Assembly: GCA_021324015.1 (NCBI GenBank)
Contig: JAJPJX010000068.1
Location: 1 to 64,000, forward strand
Length of the DNA: 64,000 nt
Direction of reading: 5' to 3'
Source: Solibacteraceae bacterium
GTDB taxonomy: Bacteria > Acidobacteriota > Terriglobia > Bryobacterales > Bryobacteraceae
Shown: piece by piece, positions 40,368-48,740 of the stretch
How positions within the stretch are numbered: the first letter of the stretch is position 1
Layout of the letters: the number at the start of each line of letters is the position of its first letter
The notes under the pieces: model-generated
Databases searched by the model: none
Told to the model about the DNA's origin: nothing
What the model saw: only the letters and a program-made list of their open reading frames with translations
Program-made: the position numbers and the translations under genes

Positions 40368-42460
40368 TTCCCATGTCCACGACGTTTCGAGGGGCAGAGC
40401 CCCGCATTCCTTCGCAGGGAGCGGCCTGGCCGGCCGGCGATGGCGTGCCTGCCGGACGGCCGCCAGGCCCGCCGGTGAATCTGTTGGAGAGCCTGCGGCG
40501 GCGGCTCGGCCTGGCGCTGGCGGTGTTCGTGCTGGTGAACCTGCTGGGCTTCCCGGCGGTGCTGTGGAAAGGCCGTCCGAAGTATCTGGCCGAGGCCGTG
40601 GTGTATGTTTCTCCGCGCTTCGTGAAGACCCTCCAGGAAGACCGCGAGGTGGACGTGCAGGCGGGCGAATACCGAAACTTCGTCGAGCAGCAGGTGAAGA
40701 CTATCAACCGCTTCGACATCGTGGAGGAATCCCTGGCCAAGCTGGGCGACAAGCGGGCCTGGTGGCAGAAGCCGGGCGAGAGCAACGTACGGGCGGCGCG
40801 GCGGCTGCAGGCGGCGCTGGATATCCACACGGTGCCGGACACTTACCAGGTGGCCGTGGACCTGGAGGGAGACAAGCCAGACGGCCTGGCCGACATCGTG
40901 AACACGGTGGTGGACACCTACCTGGTCAAGTCACAGCAGGAGGAGTTCTACGCCTCCGACAAGCGGCTGAAAGACCTGCGGGAGGAGCAGCAGCGGCTGG
41001 AGCAGGAAACGGTGCAGAAGACCGCCCAGAGGACGGAACTGGCCAAGGAATTGGGGGTCACGGCCTTCACGGAGGCGTATCCGAACCCTTATGACCGCCT
41101 GATGATCACGGTGCAGGACGCACTCACCGAACTGCGGCAGAACCGTTTCGAGGCGAACGCGCAGAGGGAAGCTCTGAACCTGCCGAACGGGCCGGAGCGG
41201 GCCAAGGCCGTGCGGGCCTTCGCGCACGAGATGGTGGTGAAGGACACCGGGCTTTCGAGCCTCTACTATTACATCAACGAGCGGCGGACCAGGCTCCTGG
41301 TGGAGACCAACGGGCTGGGACCGGACCATCCGACGCGCCGGGCAGCCGAGCGGGAGATCGCCAACCTGGAAGCGGAAGAGACGCGCTTCTCCCGAAAACT
41401 GGAGGACAGCTACGTGGCCATGCTGGAGCAGGAGCGCGGGGCGGACGCATTTAAGGCGCAGCAGGCGGAGAAGGACATGGAAGGCGAAGTGGAGAGGCTG
41501 CGCACCAAGGCCGCGTGGTATAGCGCGAAGTTTCAGCAGGGCCTCACGCTGGGGCAGGACCTGGATCGGCTGCGGAAGCGCCTGGACGCGGTGGACGACC
41601 GGGTCACTTTCCTCACCATGGAGAGTCAGGCGCCCGGCTTCGTACGCTGGTTTTCCCGGGCCATGCCGCCCGATCTGCCCGAGAAGGGCGGCCGGCGCAA
41701 GTACATGGCGCTGCTGTTCCTGGCAAGCCTGGTTTTGGGGGTGGTCGCAGCCGTGGCCGCGGATGTAACGGATCCGCGCGTCGAGCGCGCCGGGGATGCG
41801 GAAGGCGTGCTGGGCTTTCCGATTCTGGGCTGGCTGCCGGACCGGCGCGCAGTGGAGGCGGGGGACGTGCGGAGGCAGTTGCAGCGCGCGACCAATCGCC
41901 TGGTGCTGGATCAGATGGCCAATCAGAGCCGCATTTTTGCCTTTACCGGCGTGAAGGCGGGGGTGGGGACTACGACGGCTGTGATGGAACTGGCTGCCAC
42001 CCTCACGCAGCACGGCGCGGCGGCGCTGGCCGTGGAGGCCAACGCACAGCATCCGGATGCGCGCTACGGCGGCGGGGCCTCAGGGCTGGTGGCGGCGCTG
42101 CGCGGGCAGCAGAGGCTGGAGGCCGTAATCGTGCCGGGCGCGGGGGAGACGCCGGATCGCGTGGCCGCGGGTATAGCCGGCGCGGGCGATAGTCTGCCGG
42201 AGGTGTACCGGCTAGTGGAGCTGCTGCACAGCGGGACAGGGCAATACCGGGCGGTGCTGCTGGATCTGCCGCCGATCGCCGCCTCGAGCGACGCCGAGTA
42301 CGTAGCCGCGCTGGCGGACGTGGTGGTGCTGGTGGCCGAAGCAGGCCGCGTGACCAAGGCGGAACTGCGGGCCGCGGCCCGCGCGCTGGAGCGCTTGCGG
42401 CCGCGGGCGGTAGCGGTGCTGTTGAACCGGGCGGCGCCGGACGGGGCGGGGAGGGGATAG
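40364..42460 (+). CDS. Wzz/GumC-type chain-length protein with degenerate BY-kinase domain
   Basis: The 698-residue protein has a Wzz N-terminus (LALAVFVLVNLLGFPAVLW helix, then KYLAEAVVYVSPRFV), long coiled coils at about 200-400, a second helix (MALLFLASLVLGVVAAVAAD) and a C-terminal P-loop domain. There the Walker A reads GVKAGVGTTTAVMELA, so the invariant Lys of GxGK(T/S) is Thr. Later VLLDLPPIAASSDAEYVAAL matches the Walker A' region of BY-kinases. The C-terminus has no tyrosine cluster. It should control chain length and bridge to the Wza-like protein without kinase activity. GTG 40364 overlaps the upstream stop. Confidence 0.85.
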   Translation: MIPMSTTFRGAEPRIPSQGAAWPAGDGVPAGRPPGPPVNLLESLRRRLGLALAVFVLVNLLGFPAVLWKGRPKYLAEAVVYVSPRFVKTLQEDREVDVQAGEYRNFVEQQVKTINRFDIVEESLAKLGDKRAWWQKPGESNVRAARRLQAALDIHTVPDTYQVAVDLEGDKPDGLADIVNTVVDTYLVKSQQEEFYASDKRLKDLREEQQRLEQETVQKTAQRTELAKELGVTAFTEAYPNPYDRLMITVQDALTELRQNRFEANAQREALNLPNGPERAKAVRAFAHEMVVKDTGLSSLYYYINERRTRLLVETNGLGPDHPTRRAAEREIANLEAEETRFSRKLEDSYVAMLEQERGADAFKAQQAEKDMEGEVERLRTKAAWYSAKFQQGLTLGQDLDRLRKRLDAVDDRVTFLTMESQAPGFVRWFSRAMPPDLPEKGGRRKYMALLFLASLVLGVVAAVAADVTDPRVERAGDAEGVLGFPILGWLPDRRAVEAGDVRRQLQRATNRLVLDQMANQSRIFAFTGVKAGVGTTTAVMELAATLTQHGAAALAVEANAQHPDARYGGGASGLVAALRGQQRLEAVIVPGAGETPDRVAAGIAGAGDSLPEVYRLVELLHSGTGQYRAVLLDLPPIAASSDAEYVAALADVVVLVAEAGRVTKAELRAAARALERLRPRAVAVLLNRAAPDGAGRG

Positions 42461-42482
42461 GGCGTGAAGGATGGCAAAAACG

Positions 42483-42508
42483 ACCGCTCCCTGTGGTCGC
42501 GGCTCGGT
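42483..42508 (+). repeat. Dispersed intergenic repeat, copy 2
   Basis: A 26-nt copy, ACCGCTCCCTG followed by TGGTCGCGGCTCGGT, lies in the 74-bp gap between the Wzz-like gene and the next glycosyltransferase. Confidence 0.75.
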
Positions 42509-42534
42509 AGGTAGGGTGCGGTTCGACGAATAAG

Positions 42535-43593
42535 ATGCGCACGCCGCTCCTATATGCGCTGCATAGCGGGAACCTGTACGGCACGGAGCGCATGGCTTTG
42601 GCTACGGCGGCCGGGCTGGCGGACGAGTTCGCGCCGGTGATTTTCGCGCCCGAGGGTCCGGCCCTGGCGGAGGCGCGCCGCAGGGGCTTCGAGGCGCGCG
42701 CATTCCGGAACATCCGGGAGTTTGCGCGGCTGGTGCGCCCGTGGCTCGCCGGCCACAAGCGGCTGGCGTTTGTGGCCACTGGGGTGACGCACTCGGGCGC
42801 CTGCCTGCTGCTGAACCTGTTTTACCGCCGCAAAGTGGCGCACCTGCACCTGGTGCACGGCGGGGCCGAGGAGCGGCTGAGTTACGGACGCAAGCGGATG
42901 CTCAACGGGCGGCCGGTGACCTTTGTGGCGGTGTCTTCTTTCGTGCGCGAGCGGCTGATCGCCAACGGTGTGGCGACGGCGCAGATCGAGGTGGTGGAGA
43001 ATTTTCTGCCGGAGGAGCGCGTGGCGGCGGCGCCGCGGCGGGCGCCCTTCACCAGGCCTGGCATCGGCCGGGTGATCGTGATCTCGCGCCTGGACCCCAT
43101 GAAGCGCGTGGACCTGCTGCTGGAGGCGCTGGAACGCAGCCCCGTGCTGCGCCGCCTGCCGGTGCGCATTTTCGGCACGGGGTGGGAGCAGGAGATGCTG
43201 AAGTATCGCGCCGCGAAGAGCCTGCCCTGCGTGGAGTTCGCGGGCTTTCGGCCGGACCTGGAAGGAGAACTGGCGGGGGCGGATCTGCTGGCGCACATGT
43301 GCCCGGTGGAGCCGTTCGGACTGGCCATCCTGGAAGCCATGGCCGCGGATATCCCGGTGCTGGTGCCGGACCGCGGGGGGGCGGGCTCGCTGGTGGAACA
43401 CGACATTTCGGGTTTCCGCTTCTCGGCCGACGATGCGGATAGCCTGGCGGCGCGGCTGGAGGAACTCACGCGCATGCCGGCCGGGAGGTTGAATCGGGTG
43501 GTGGCCGGCGGGCGGTGCCTGCTGGCCACGCGCTTTTCGCAAGCGGCGCGCATCGCCGACTACCGGCGGCTGCTGGAGGAGGCGGCAGCATGA
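42535..43593 (+). CDS. GT4-family glycosyltransferase
   Basis: The 352-residue protein starts PLLYALHSGNLYGTERMALA and continues VAHLHLVHGGAEERLSYG, FVAVSSFVRERLIANGV, VIVISRLDPMKRVDLLLEAL, then PVEPFGLAILEAMAADIPVLV with the ExFGxxxxEA donor-binding motif of GT4 enzymes. It is soluble. It should transfer an activated sugar to the lipid-linked repeat unit; donor and acceptor cannot be told. It is the first gene after the second dispersed repeat, and its stop overlaps the following ATG, starting a chain of four coupled glycosyltransferase genes. Confidence 0.87.
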   Translation: MRTPLLYALHSGNLYGTERMALATAAGLADEFAPVIFAPEGPALAEARRRGFEARAFRNIREFARLVRPWLAGHKRLAFVATGVTHSGACLLLNLFYRRKVAHLHLVHGGAEERLSYGRKRMLNGRPVTFVAVSSFVRERLIANGVATAQIEVVENFLPEERVAAAPRRAPFTRPGIGRVIVISRLDPMKRVDLLLEALERSPVLRRLPVRIFGTGWEQEMLKYRAAKSLPCVEFAGFRPDLEGELAGADLLAHMCPVEPFGLAILEAMAADIPVLVPDRGGAGSLVEHDISGFRFSADDADSLAARLEELTRMPAGRLNRVVAGGRCLLATRFSQAARIADYRRLLEEAAA

Positions 43594-44600
43594 GCGCGCC
43601 GCTGGTTTCGGTGGTGATCATCGGGCGCAACGAAGGCGAGCGCCTGGAGCGTTGCCTGCGCTCGGTGTTTGCCATGCGCCCGCCGGGCGGGGAACTTGAA
43701 GTCATCTACGTGGATTCCGATTCCCGGGACGGCAGTCCGGAACGGGCCCGGGCCATGGGCGCCGAGGTCCTGGTGGTGCGTCCCGAGCGGCCCACGGCGG
43801 CGCTGGGGCGCAATGCCGGATGGCGCCGGGCGCGCGGCACGTTCGTCCTGTTTCTGGACGGCGACACGATTCTGGACGCGAACTTTGTGGCGGACTCGCT
43901 CGCGGAGTTCGAGAATCCGCGGGTGGCGGTGGTGTGGGGGCACCGGCGGGAGATTCGCCCGCAGGACTCCTTTTACAATCGCGTGCTGGACCTGGACTGG
44001 ATTTCGCCGGCGGGCGTTTCGGATTATTGCGGCGGCGACGCGCTGATGCGCCGTGCGGTGCTCGAGGAGGTAGGCGGCTACGACGAGACCCTGATCGCCG
44101 GAGAAGAGCCGGAGATGTGCCGGCGCATGCGCGGGCGGGGGTACCTGATCCTGCACGTGGACCGGCCGATGACCGGGCACGACCTGGCGATGACGCGCTG
44201 GGGGCAATACTGGCGGCGGGCCACGCGCACCGGCTACGCCTACGCGGAGGTCTCGAGCCGCTTCCGCGGCACGGATCTGCCGTTCTGGGAATACGAAGCG
44301 CGGCGCAACCGCTCGCGCGGCGGCATGCTGCTGCTGTGCCTCGCGGCGGGCCTGCTGGGGAGTGCAGCGTGGCGCAAGCCCTGGCCGCTCGCGGGAGTTC
44401 TGGCGGTGTATCTGCTGCTGGCGGCGCGCACGGCGGTAAAGCTCCGCTGGAAGTCGCGCGATGCGGTGACGCTATTCCTCTACGGGCTGCACTCGCACGT
44501 GCAGCAGATTCCCATCCTGATCGGGCAGTGGCAGTATTGGCGCGACCGGCGGGCGGGGCGCCGTCGGCAGTTGATCGAGTACAAGGGGGCGCAGCCGTGA
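43590..44600 (+). CDS. Family 2 glycosyltransferase with C-terminal membrane segment
   Basis: The 336-residue protein has the GT-A core: VSVVIIGRNEGERLERCLRS, LEVIYVDSDSRDGSPERARA, PTAALGRNAGWRRARG, the DxD in FLDGDTILDANFVA, then GGDALMRRAVLEEVGGYDET and LIAGEEPEMCRRMRGRG. A hydrophobic segment follows near residues 250-280 (GGMLLLCLAAGLLGSAAW, PLAGVLAVYLLLAA). ATG 43590 overlaps the preceding stop, and its own stop overlaps the next GTG. The open frame further upstream is a shadow of the previous gene. Confidence 0.88.
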   Translation: MSAPLVSVVIIGRNEGERLERCLRSVFAMRPPGGELEVIYVDSDSRDGSPERARAMGAEVLVVRPERPTAALGRNAGWRRARGTFVLFLDGDTILDANFVADSLAEFENPRVAVVWGHRREIRPQDSFYNRVLDLDWISPAGVSDYCGGDALMRRAVLEEVGGYDETLIAGEEPEMCRRMRGRGYLILHVDRPMTGHDLAMTRWGQYWRRATRTGYAYAEVSSRFRGTDLPFWEYEARRNRSRGGMLLLCLAAGLLGSAAWRKPWPLAGVLAVYLLLAARTAVKLRWKSRDAVTLFLYGLHSHVQQIPILIGQWQYWRDRRAGRRRQLIEYKGAQP

Positions 44601-45880
44601 GGGAGGCTCCGCGGGTGTTGCTCTCGGCCTACCAGTGCGGGCCGGGCATGGGCTCGGTGTCGCAGATTGGCTGGGAGTGGTACTCGCGCCTGGCGCGCCG
44701 GGTGCCGGTGACCCTGGCCACGCACATCCGCAACCGCGCGGCGCTCGATGCGGCGGGGGCTCCGGTGGGTGATTCGCGCATCCTCTACGTGGATACGGAG
44801 TGGTTCGCCGGACCGCTGTACCGCGCGGCGCGGCGGCTGTTTCCCTCGAGCGAGCACGCGGTTTTTCTGCTCTCCTCGGCGGATTTTTACGTCTATGACC
44901 GGCAGTTGCTCCGCAAGCTGCGGCGGGAGCCGGAACGCTGGAGCCTGGTACACGCACCCACGCCGGTTTCGCCGCTGGCGGCCACGGTGCTCCACCGGTT
45001 GGGGCGGCCGGTGATTCTAGGGCCCTGGAACGGGGGCCTGGCGACCCCGGCCACCTTCCCAGAGTTGATGCGCGCGGATGCAGCGTGGTTTTACCGGCTG
45101 CGCGTGCTGGGCCGGGTGATGAACCGGATCGCGGGATCGACGCGGCACGCGGCCCTGATCTTGAGCGCCACTCGGGCCACTGACGAAAGCGTGCTGCCGG
45201 AGGACCGCGGGCGGTGCGTGCGCATGCTGGAAAACGGCGTGGACCTGGAACGCTTCGGGCCGGCCCCCTGGCCACCGGGGCCCTCGCCGGAGGAGCCGCT
45301 GCGGGTGCTGTTCGTGGGCCGGCTGATCCCGGCGAAGGGTGTCCCCCTGCTGATCGAGGCCGCGCGGCGCCTGCGCGGCGAAGTGCCGCTGGCGGTGTGC
45401 ATCGTAGGCGACGGCCCGGCGGCGGAGGAGTGCCGGAGGCAGGCCGAAGAATGGGGGTTGGGCGGCACGGTGGAGTTTGCGGGTGCGCGGCCGCTCGAGG
45501 AAATCCCGGGATTTCTGCACGGCGCGCACGTGCTGTGCCTGCCCTCCGTGCGGGAATCCGGCGGCGGCGTGCTGCTCGAAGCTATGGCTTGCGCGCGGCC
45601 GGTGATCGCGGTGCGGCACGGCGGTCCGGCCGAGATCGTGGATGATGCGGTGGGGGCACTGGTTCCGGCGGACGGGCCGGAGGCGGCGGTGGCGGGCCTG
45701 GTGGAGGCCCTCCGCGATCTCGCGCGGAATGCGCAGGCCTGGCGCCAGCGCGGCGAGTGCGGCCGGCGCCGTGCGGAAGCGCAATACGGATGGGAGGCGA
45801 AGATCGAGACGGTGCTGGAGTTGTACCGGCGGGTGCTGGCCGGGGCGGGCGCGGCGGCGCCGCAGGAGGTGGCGGGTTGA
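44597..45880 (+). CDS. GT4-family glycosyltransferase
   Basis: The 427-residue protein begins VLLSAYQCGPGMGSVSQIGW, which includes the glycine-rich loop of the acceptor domain. It continues VHAPTPVSPLAATVLHRL, ILGPWNGGLATPATF, LFVGRLIPAKGVPLLIEA, CIVGDGPAAEECRRQAEE and LPSVRESGGGVLLEAMACAR, the donor-binding ExxGxxxxEA region. GTG 44597 overlaps the upstream stop (GTGA), and the stop overlaps the TTG of the following gene. It is probably one of the repeat-unit assembly enzymes; the sugar is unknown. Confidence 0.87.
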   Translation: MREAPRVLLSAYQCGPGMGSVSQIGWEWYSRLARRVPVTLATHIRNRAALDAAGAPVGDSRILYVDTEWFAGPLYRAARRLFPSSEHAVFLLSSADFYVYDRQLLRKLRREPERWSLVHAPTPVSPLAATVLHRLGRPVILGPWNGGLATPATFPELMRADAAWFYRLRVLGRVMNRIAGSTRHAALILSATRATDESVLPEDRGRCVRMLENGVDLERFGPAPWPPGPSPEEPLRVLFVGRLIPAKGVPLLIEAARRLRGEVPLAVCIVGDGPAAEECRRQAEEWGLGGTVEFAGARPLEEIPGFLHGAHVLCLPSVRESGGGVLLEAMACARPVIAVRHGGPAEIVDDAVGALVPADGPEAAVAGLVEALRDLARNAQAWRQRGECGRRRAEAQYGWEAKIETVLELYRRVLAGAGAAAPQEVAG

Positions 45881-47130
45881 GCGCGGAGAACGGCCGGCGG
45901 TATCTGCTGGTGACGCACATCCCGTTTGCCCGCACGCCGGAAGGCCCCGTGCGCGTGGATGCGCTGTGGGCCCGAGACCTGGCGGGCCTGGTTGCTTCGG
46001 TGGGGCCCATCCGCGTGGCCGCCCCGGAGTTGCGGCCGGGCGAGGCGATGGAGACCTGGGGACCCACGGCCGCGCTCGTGGCTCGGGAAGCGGGCGTGAG
46101 CTTCGCCGGATTTCCCCCGATTGCGCGGCGCACGGATCTGTGGAAATGGCCGCGCATCCGCGCGGTGTTGCGGCGCGAAGTGGCGGGCGCCGCATTGGTG
46201 CACACCTCGAATTTCTTCGCGCCTTATGTAGGCCTGTCTTATGCGCACGATGTGGCGGTGCGCAGCGGCAAGCAGACGCTGTTCGTGATCGCCGAGGACT
46301 TCTACGACATGCTGGCGTGGGAATGGGTGCGCCCGGCGGGGCAGGGTTGGGAGGGCCGCCGGCGCCGGCGCCACCTCGAGAAACTGGACCGCCGCGTGCG
46401 GCGCAGCGCGTCCACGGCCACGCTGACCTTCCTGCACACGCCGGCGGCGGTGGCGCGCTACCGGCTGGCGGCGCGGCACGGGGTGGCCATCCGGCAGCCG
46501 GGTCACGAGGTGGAAGACGTGATCAGCGCGCAGGACCTGCGGCAGAAGTGTGAGGAGGCCGCGCGGGGAGGGCCGCTGGTGCTGATCGCGGCCTGCCGCC
46601 ACAAGCCGCTCAAGGGTCTGGATCTGCTGATCGGCGCGGTGGCGCTGCTGGCTGCCCGCGAGGTGCGCGTGGAAGCGCGGCTCTATGGCCAGGGGGAAGC
46701 CGGCGATGCCTTGCGCGCGCTGGCGGAAAGGCTGGGGGTTGCCGACCGCGTGCGATTTCCCGGCGCTCTCCCACCCGGCGAAGCGATCTACCGGGCTATC
46801 GCGGAGGGGCACCTGTTCGTCATGCCGCACCGCACCACGGATTTCGGGCGGGCGTTTTTCGACGCCATGGCCGGGGGAACGCCGGTGATCGCCTTTCGCA
46901 CGCCTGCCAGCGTCGAGACGGTGCGCGACGGGGTGGATGGGCTGCTGGCGCCACTCGACGACGTCGAGGGATTGGCGGAGGCGATTCACCGGTTTCATGC
47001 CGACCGGGCGCTGCTCGCGCGCGCGGCTGCCGCGGCGCGGGAGCGCGGCCTGCACAACACCCGCCAGGCCTGGTTCCAACTGCGCGCCGCCTGGATCCGG
47101 TCCCTATTTGCCGAGGAGGTTTCCCGATGA
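45877..47130 (+). CDS. GT4-family glycosyltransferase starting at TTG
   Basis: The 417-residue protein starts at TTG 45877 in a TTGA junction with the preceding gene; the open frame upstream has no family similarity. Segments are RRYLLVTHIPFARTPEGPV, LVHTSNFFAPYVGLSYAHDV, QTLFVIAEDFYDMLAWEW, VLIAACRHKPLKGLDLLI, then FVMPHRTTDFGRAFFDAMAG with the donor-site acid replaced by Asp, and GTPVIAFRTPASVETVRDGV. The B-domain is clearly GT4-like, while the usual EGF.LV.lEA motif is altered, so activity is less certain than for its neighbours. The stop overlaps the Wzx ATG. Confidence 0.82.
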   Translation: MSAENGRRYLLVTHIPFARTPEGPVRVDALWARDLAGLVASVGPIRVAAPELRPGEAMETWGPTAALVAREAGVSFAGFPPIARRTDLWKWPRIRAVLRREVAGAALVHTSNFFAPYVGLSYAHDVAVRSGKQTLFVIAEDFYDMLAWEWVRPAGQGWEGRRRRRHLEKLDRRVRRSASTATLTFLHTPAAVARYRLAARHGVAIRQPGHEVEDVISAQDLRQKCEEAARGGPLVLIAACRHKPLKGLDLLIGAVALLAAREVRVEARLYGQGEAGDALRALAERLGVADRVRFPGALPPGEAIYRAIAEGHLFVMPHRTTDFGRAFFDAMAGGTPVIAFRTPASVETVRDGVDGLLAPLDDVEGLAEAIHRFHADRALLARAAAAARERGLHNTRQAWFQLRAAWIRSLFAEEVSR

Positions 47131-48728
47131 CCCCGGGCGCTGCCGAAGATCACTCCAAAACCGTACGCGACACGCTTTCGCGCAACGTGACGGTGGACAT
47201 CGCCGCGCGCATCGGGTACCTGATCACGCGTTTCTTCATTCCGCCGTTCGTGCTGGCGCACATGAGTCTGGAGGCCTACGGCCTGTGGTCCACGGCGTTC
47301 ATCCTGGTCTCCTACATTGGCGTTTCCACACTGGGCGTTTCCAACGTGTACGTGAAGTACGTGGCCGAATACGCGGCGCGGCGGGAGTACGAGCGCGCCA
47401 ACACGCTGGTTTCGACGGGCGTGAGCATCATGCTGCCGGTGTGCGCGGCGGTCTTCGCGGTGATCTACACGTTCTGGCCCCGGGTGGTGGACTGGCTGGG
47501 GGTGAAGCCGGCGCTGCGCGCGGACGCCAAAGAGGTGGTGCTGATCGTGGTAGCTATTTTTCTGGCCTCCATCGCGCTCTCTTTCTTCCGCGACGTACTC
47601 GCGGGAGTGCAGAACACGGCGGCGGTGCAAGCCGTGTGGGTGATCTGTTACCTGTTGGAGACCGGGCTGATTCTGCTGCTGGTGGGGCAGGGGCGAGGCA
47701 TCCGCGGGCTGGCGGAGGCTTTCCTGGTGCGCACACTGCTAGAAATCGTGCTATATGGGGTGATCGCGCTGCGCACGCTGCCGTGGCTGCGGCTTTCTCC
47801 GGGGCGGTTTTCCAAAGATTGTCTGCGGGAATTGTTCGCCTTCGGCGGGACCGTACAGGTTCTGAGCCTGCTGGCGATCGCGCTGAATTCCATCGAGCGG
47901 GCCATCGCCGTGCCGCTGGTGGGACTGGAGGCCGCCGGGCTGCTGGATATCGGTAAGAAGCTCCCGGGCATGGCCGCTTCGGTGCCGAGCGCGTTCGCCT
48001 CCTCGCTGATGCCGGCGGCTTCGTATCTCAAAGGCGGGCTGGAAGGAAAAGAAGAGGAGCGCGAGGCCCTGCGCAAGCTGTATCTCAAGGGCGGCAGTTA
48101 CATGAATCTGTCGGCGGCATATGTGTGCGGCCTGCTGGCGGTGATCCCCCTGCCGCTGCTGGACGTGTGGCTGGGCAGGCGCTACCCGGGCGCGGCCTTC
48201 CTGATGGTGGTGTTCTGCATCGCCACACAGGTGCACCTGATGACCGGGCCGGGCACGTCGATCCTGAAAGGCATCGGGCGGCCGCAGGAGGAGTTTTACT
48301 ACGCGCTGCCCAATGTGATGGCCCTGCTGGTCACGGTGCCGGCTTCGCGCTGGCTGCTGGGCAGGTGGGACGCTGTCGGCATCGGCACCGCGGTGGCCGC
48401 GGCGACGCTGCTTTCGGCGGTCTTCTTTCTGCGGCGGGCCAACCGCCTGCTACGGATTCCGGGCTGGGAATACTTTCGCCGGGTGGTGGTTCCTGGCGTG
48501 GCGCCCTACCTGGTGGGGCTGGTGGTGGCATATCCGGCCACGCGGCTGATCGAAGGCGTTTCCCGCTGGACGGGCGCGGCCTATGTGATCCTGACCGGGA
48601 TGGTGTACAGCGCGCTGCTGGCGGTGGTAGTGGACCGTTTCGTTTGGGAGAAAGGCGAGCGCCTGTGGTTTCACGCCGTGATCCGGGCGCGGTTGGGGCG
48701 GCTGCTGCCGGCGCGGCAGGCGGCGTGA
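47127..48728 (+). CDS. Polysaccharide flippase, Wzx/MATE-like
   Basis: The 533-residue protein has about 12-14 membrane helices (for example IGYLITRFFIPPFVLAHMSL, AFILVSYIGVSTLGVSNVY, EVVLIVVAIFLASIALSFF, AAYVCGLLAVIPLPLLDVW) and an overall polysaccharide-biosynthesis-transporter pattern. It should flip the lipid-linked repeat unit across the inner membrane for the Wzy-like protein. It ends the plus-strand run. Its ATG overlaps the upstream stop. Only 12 bp separate its stop from the convergent kinase gene. Confidence 0.87.
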   Translation: MTPGAAEDHSKTVRDTLSRNVTVDIAARIGYLITRFFIPPFVLAHMSLEAYGLWSTAFILVSYIGVSTLGVSNVYVKYVAEYAARREYERANTLVSTGVSIMLPVCAAVFAVIYTFWPRVVDWLGVKPALRADAKEVVLIVVAIFLASIALSFFRDVLAGVQNTAAVQAVWVICYLLETGLILLLVGQGRGIRGLAEAFLVRTLLEIVLYGVIALRTLPWLRLSPGRFSKDCLRELFAFGGTVQVLSLLAIALNSIERAIAVPLVGLEAAGLLDIGKKLPGMAASVPSAFASSLMPAASYLKGGLEGKEEEREALRKLYLKGGSYMNLSAAYVCGLLAVIPLPLLDVWLGRRYPGAAFLMVVFCIATQVHLMTGPGTSILKGIGRPQEEFYYALPNVMALLVTVPASRWLLGRWDAVGIGTAVAAATLLSAVFFLRRANRLLRIPGWEYFRRVVVPGVAPYLVGLVVAYPATRLIEGVSRWTGAAYVILTGMVYSALLAVVVDRFVWEKGERLWFHAVIRARLGRLLPARQAA

Positions 48729-48740
48729 GCGGCTGCGGTG

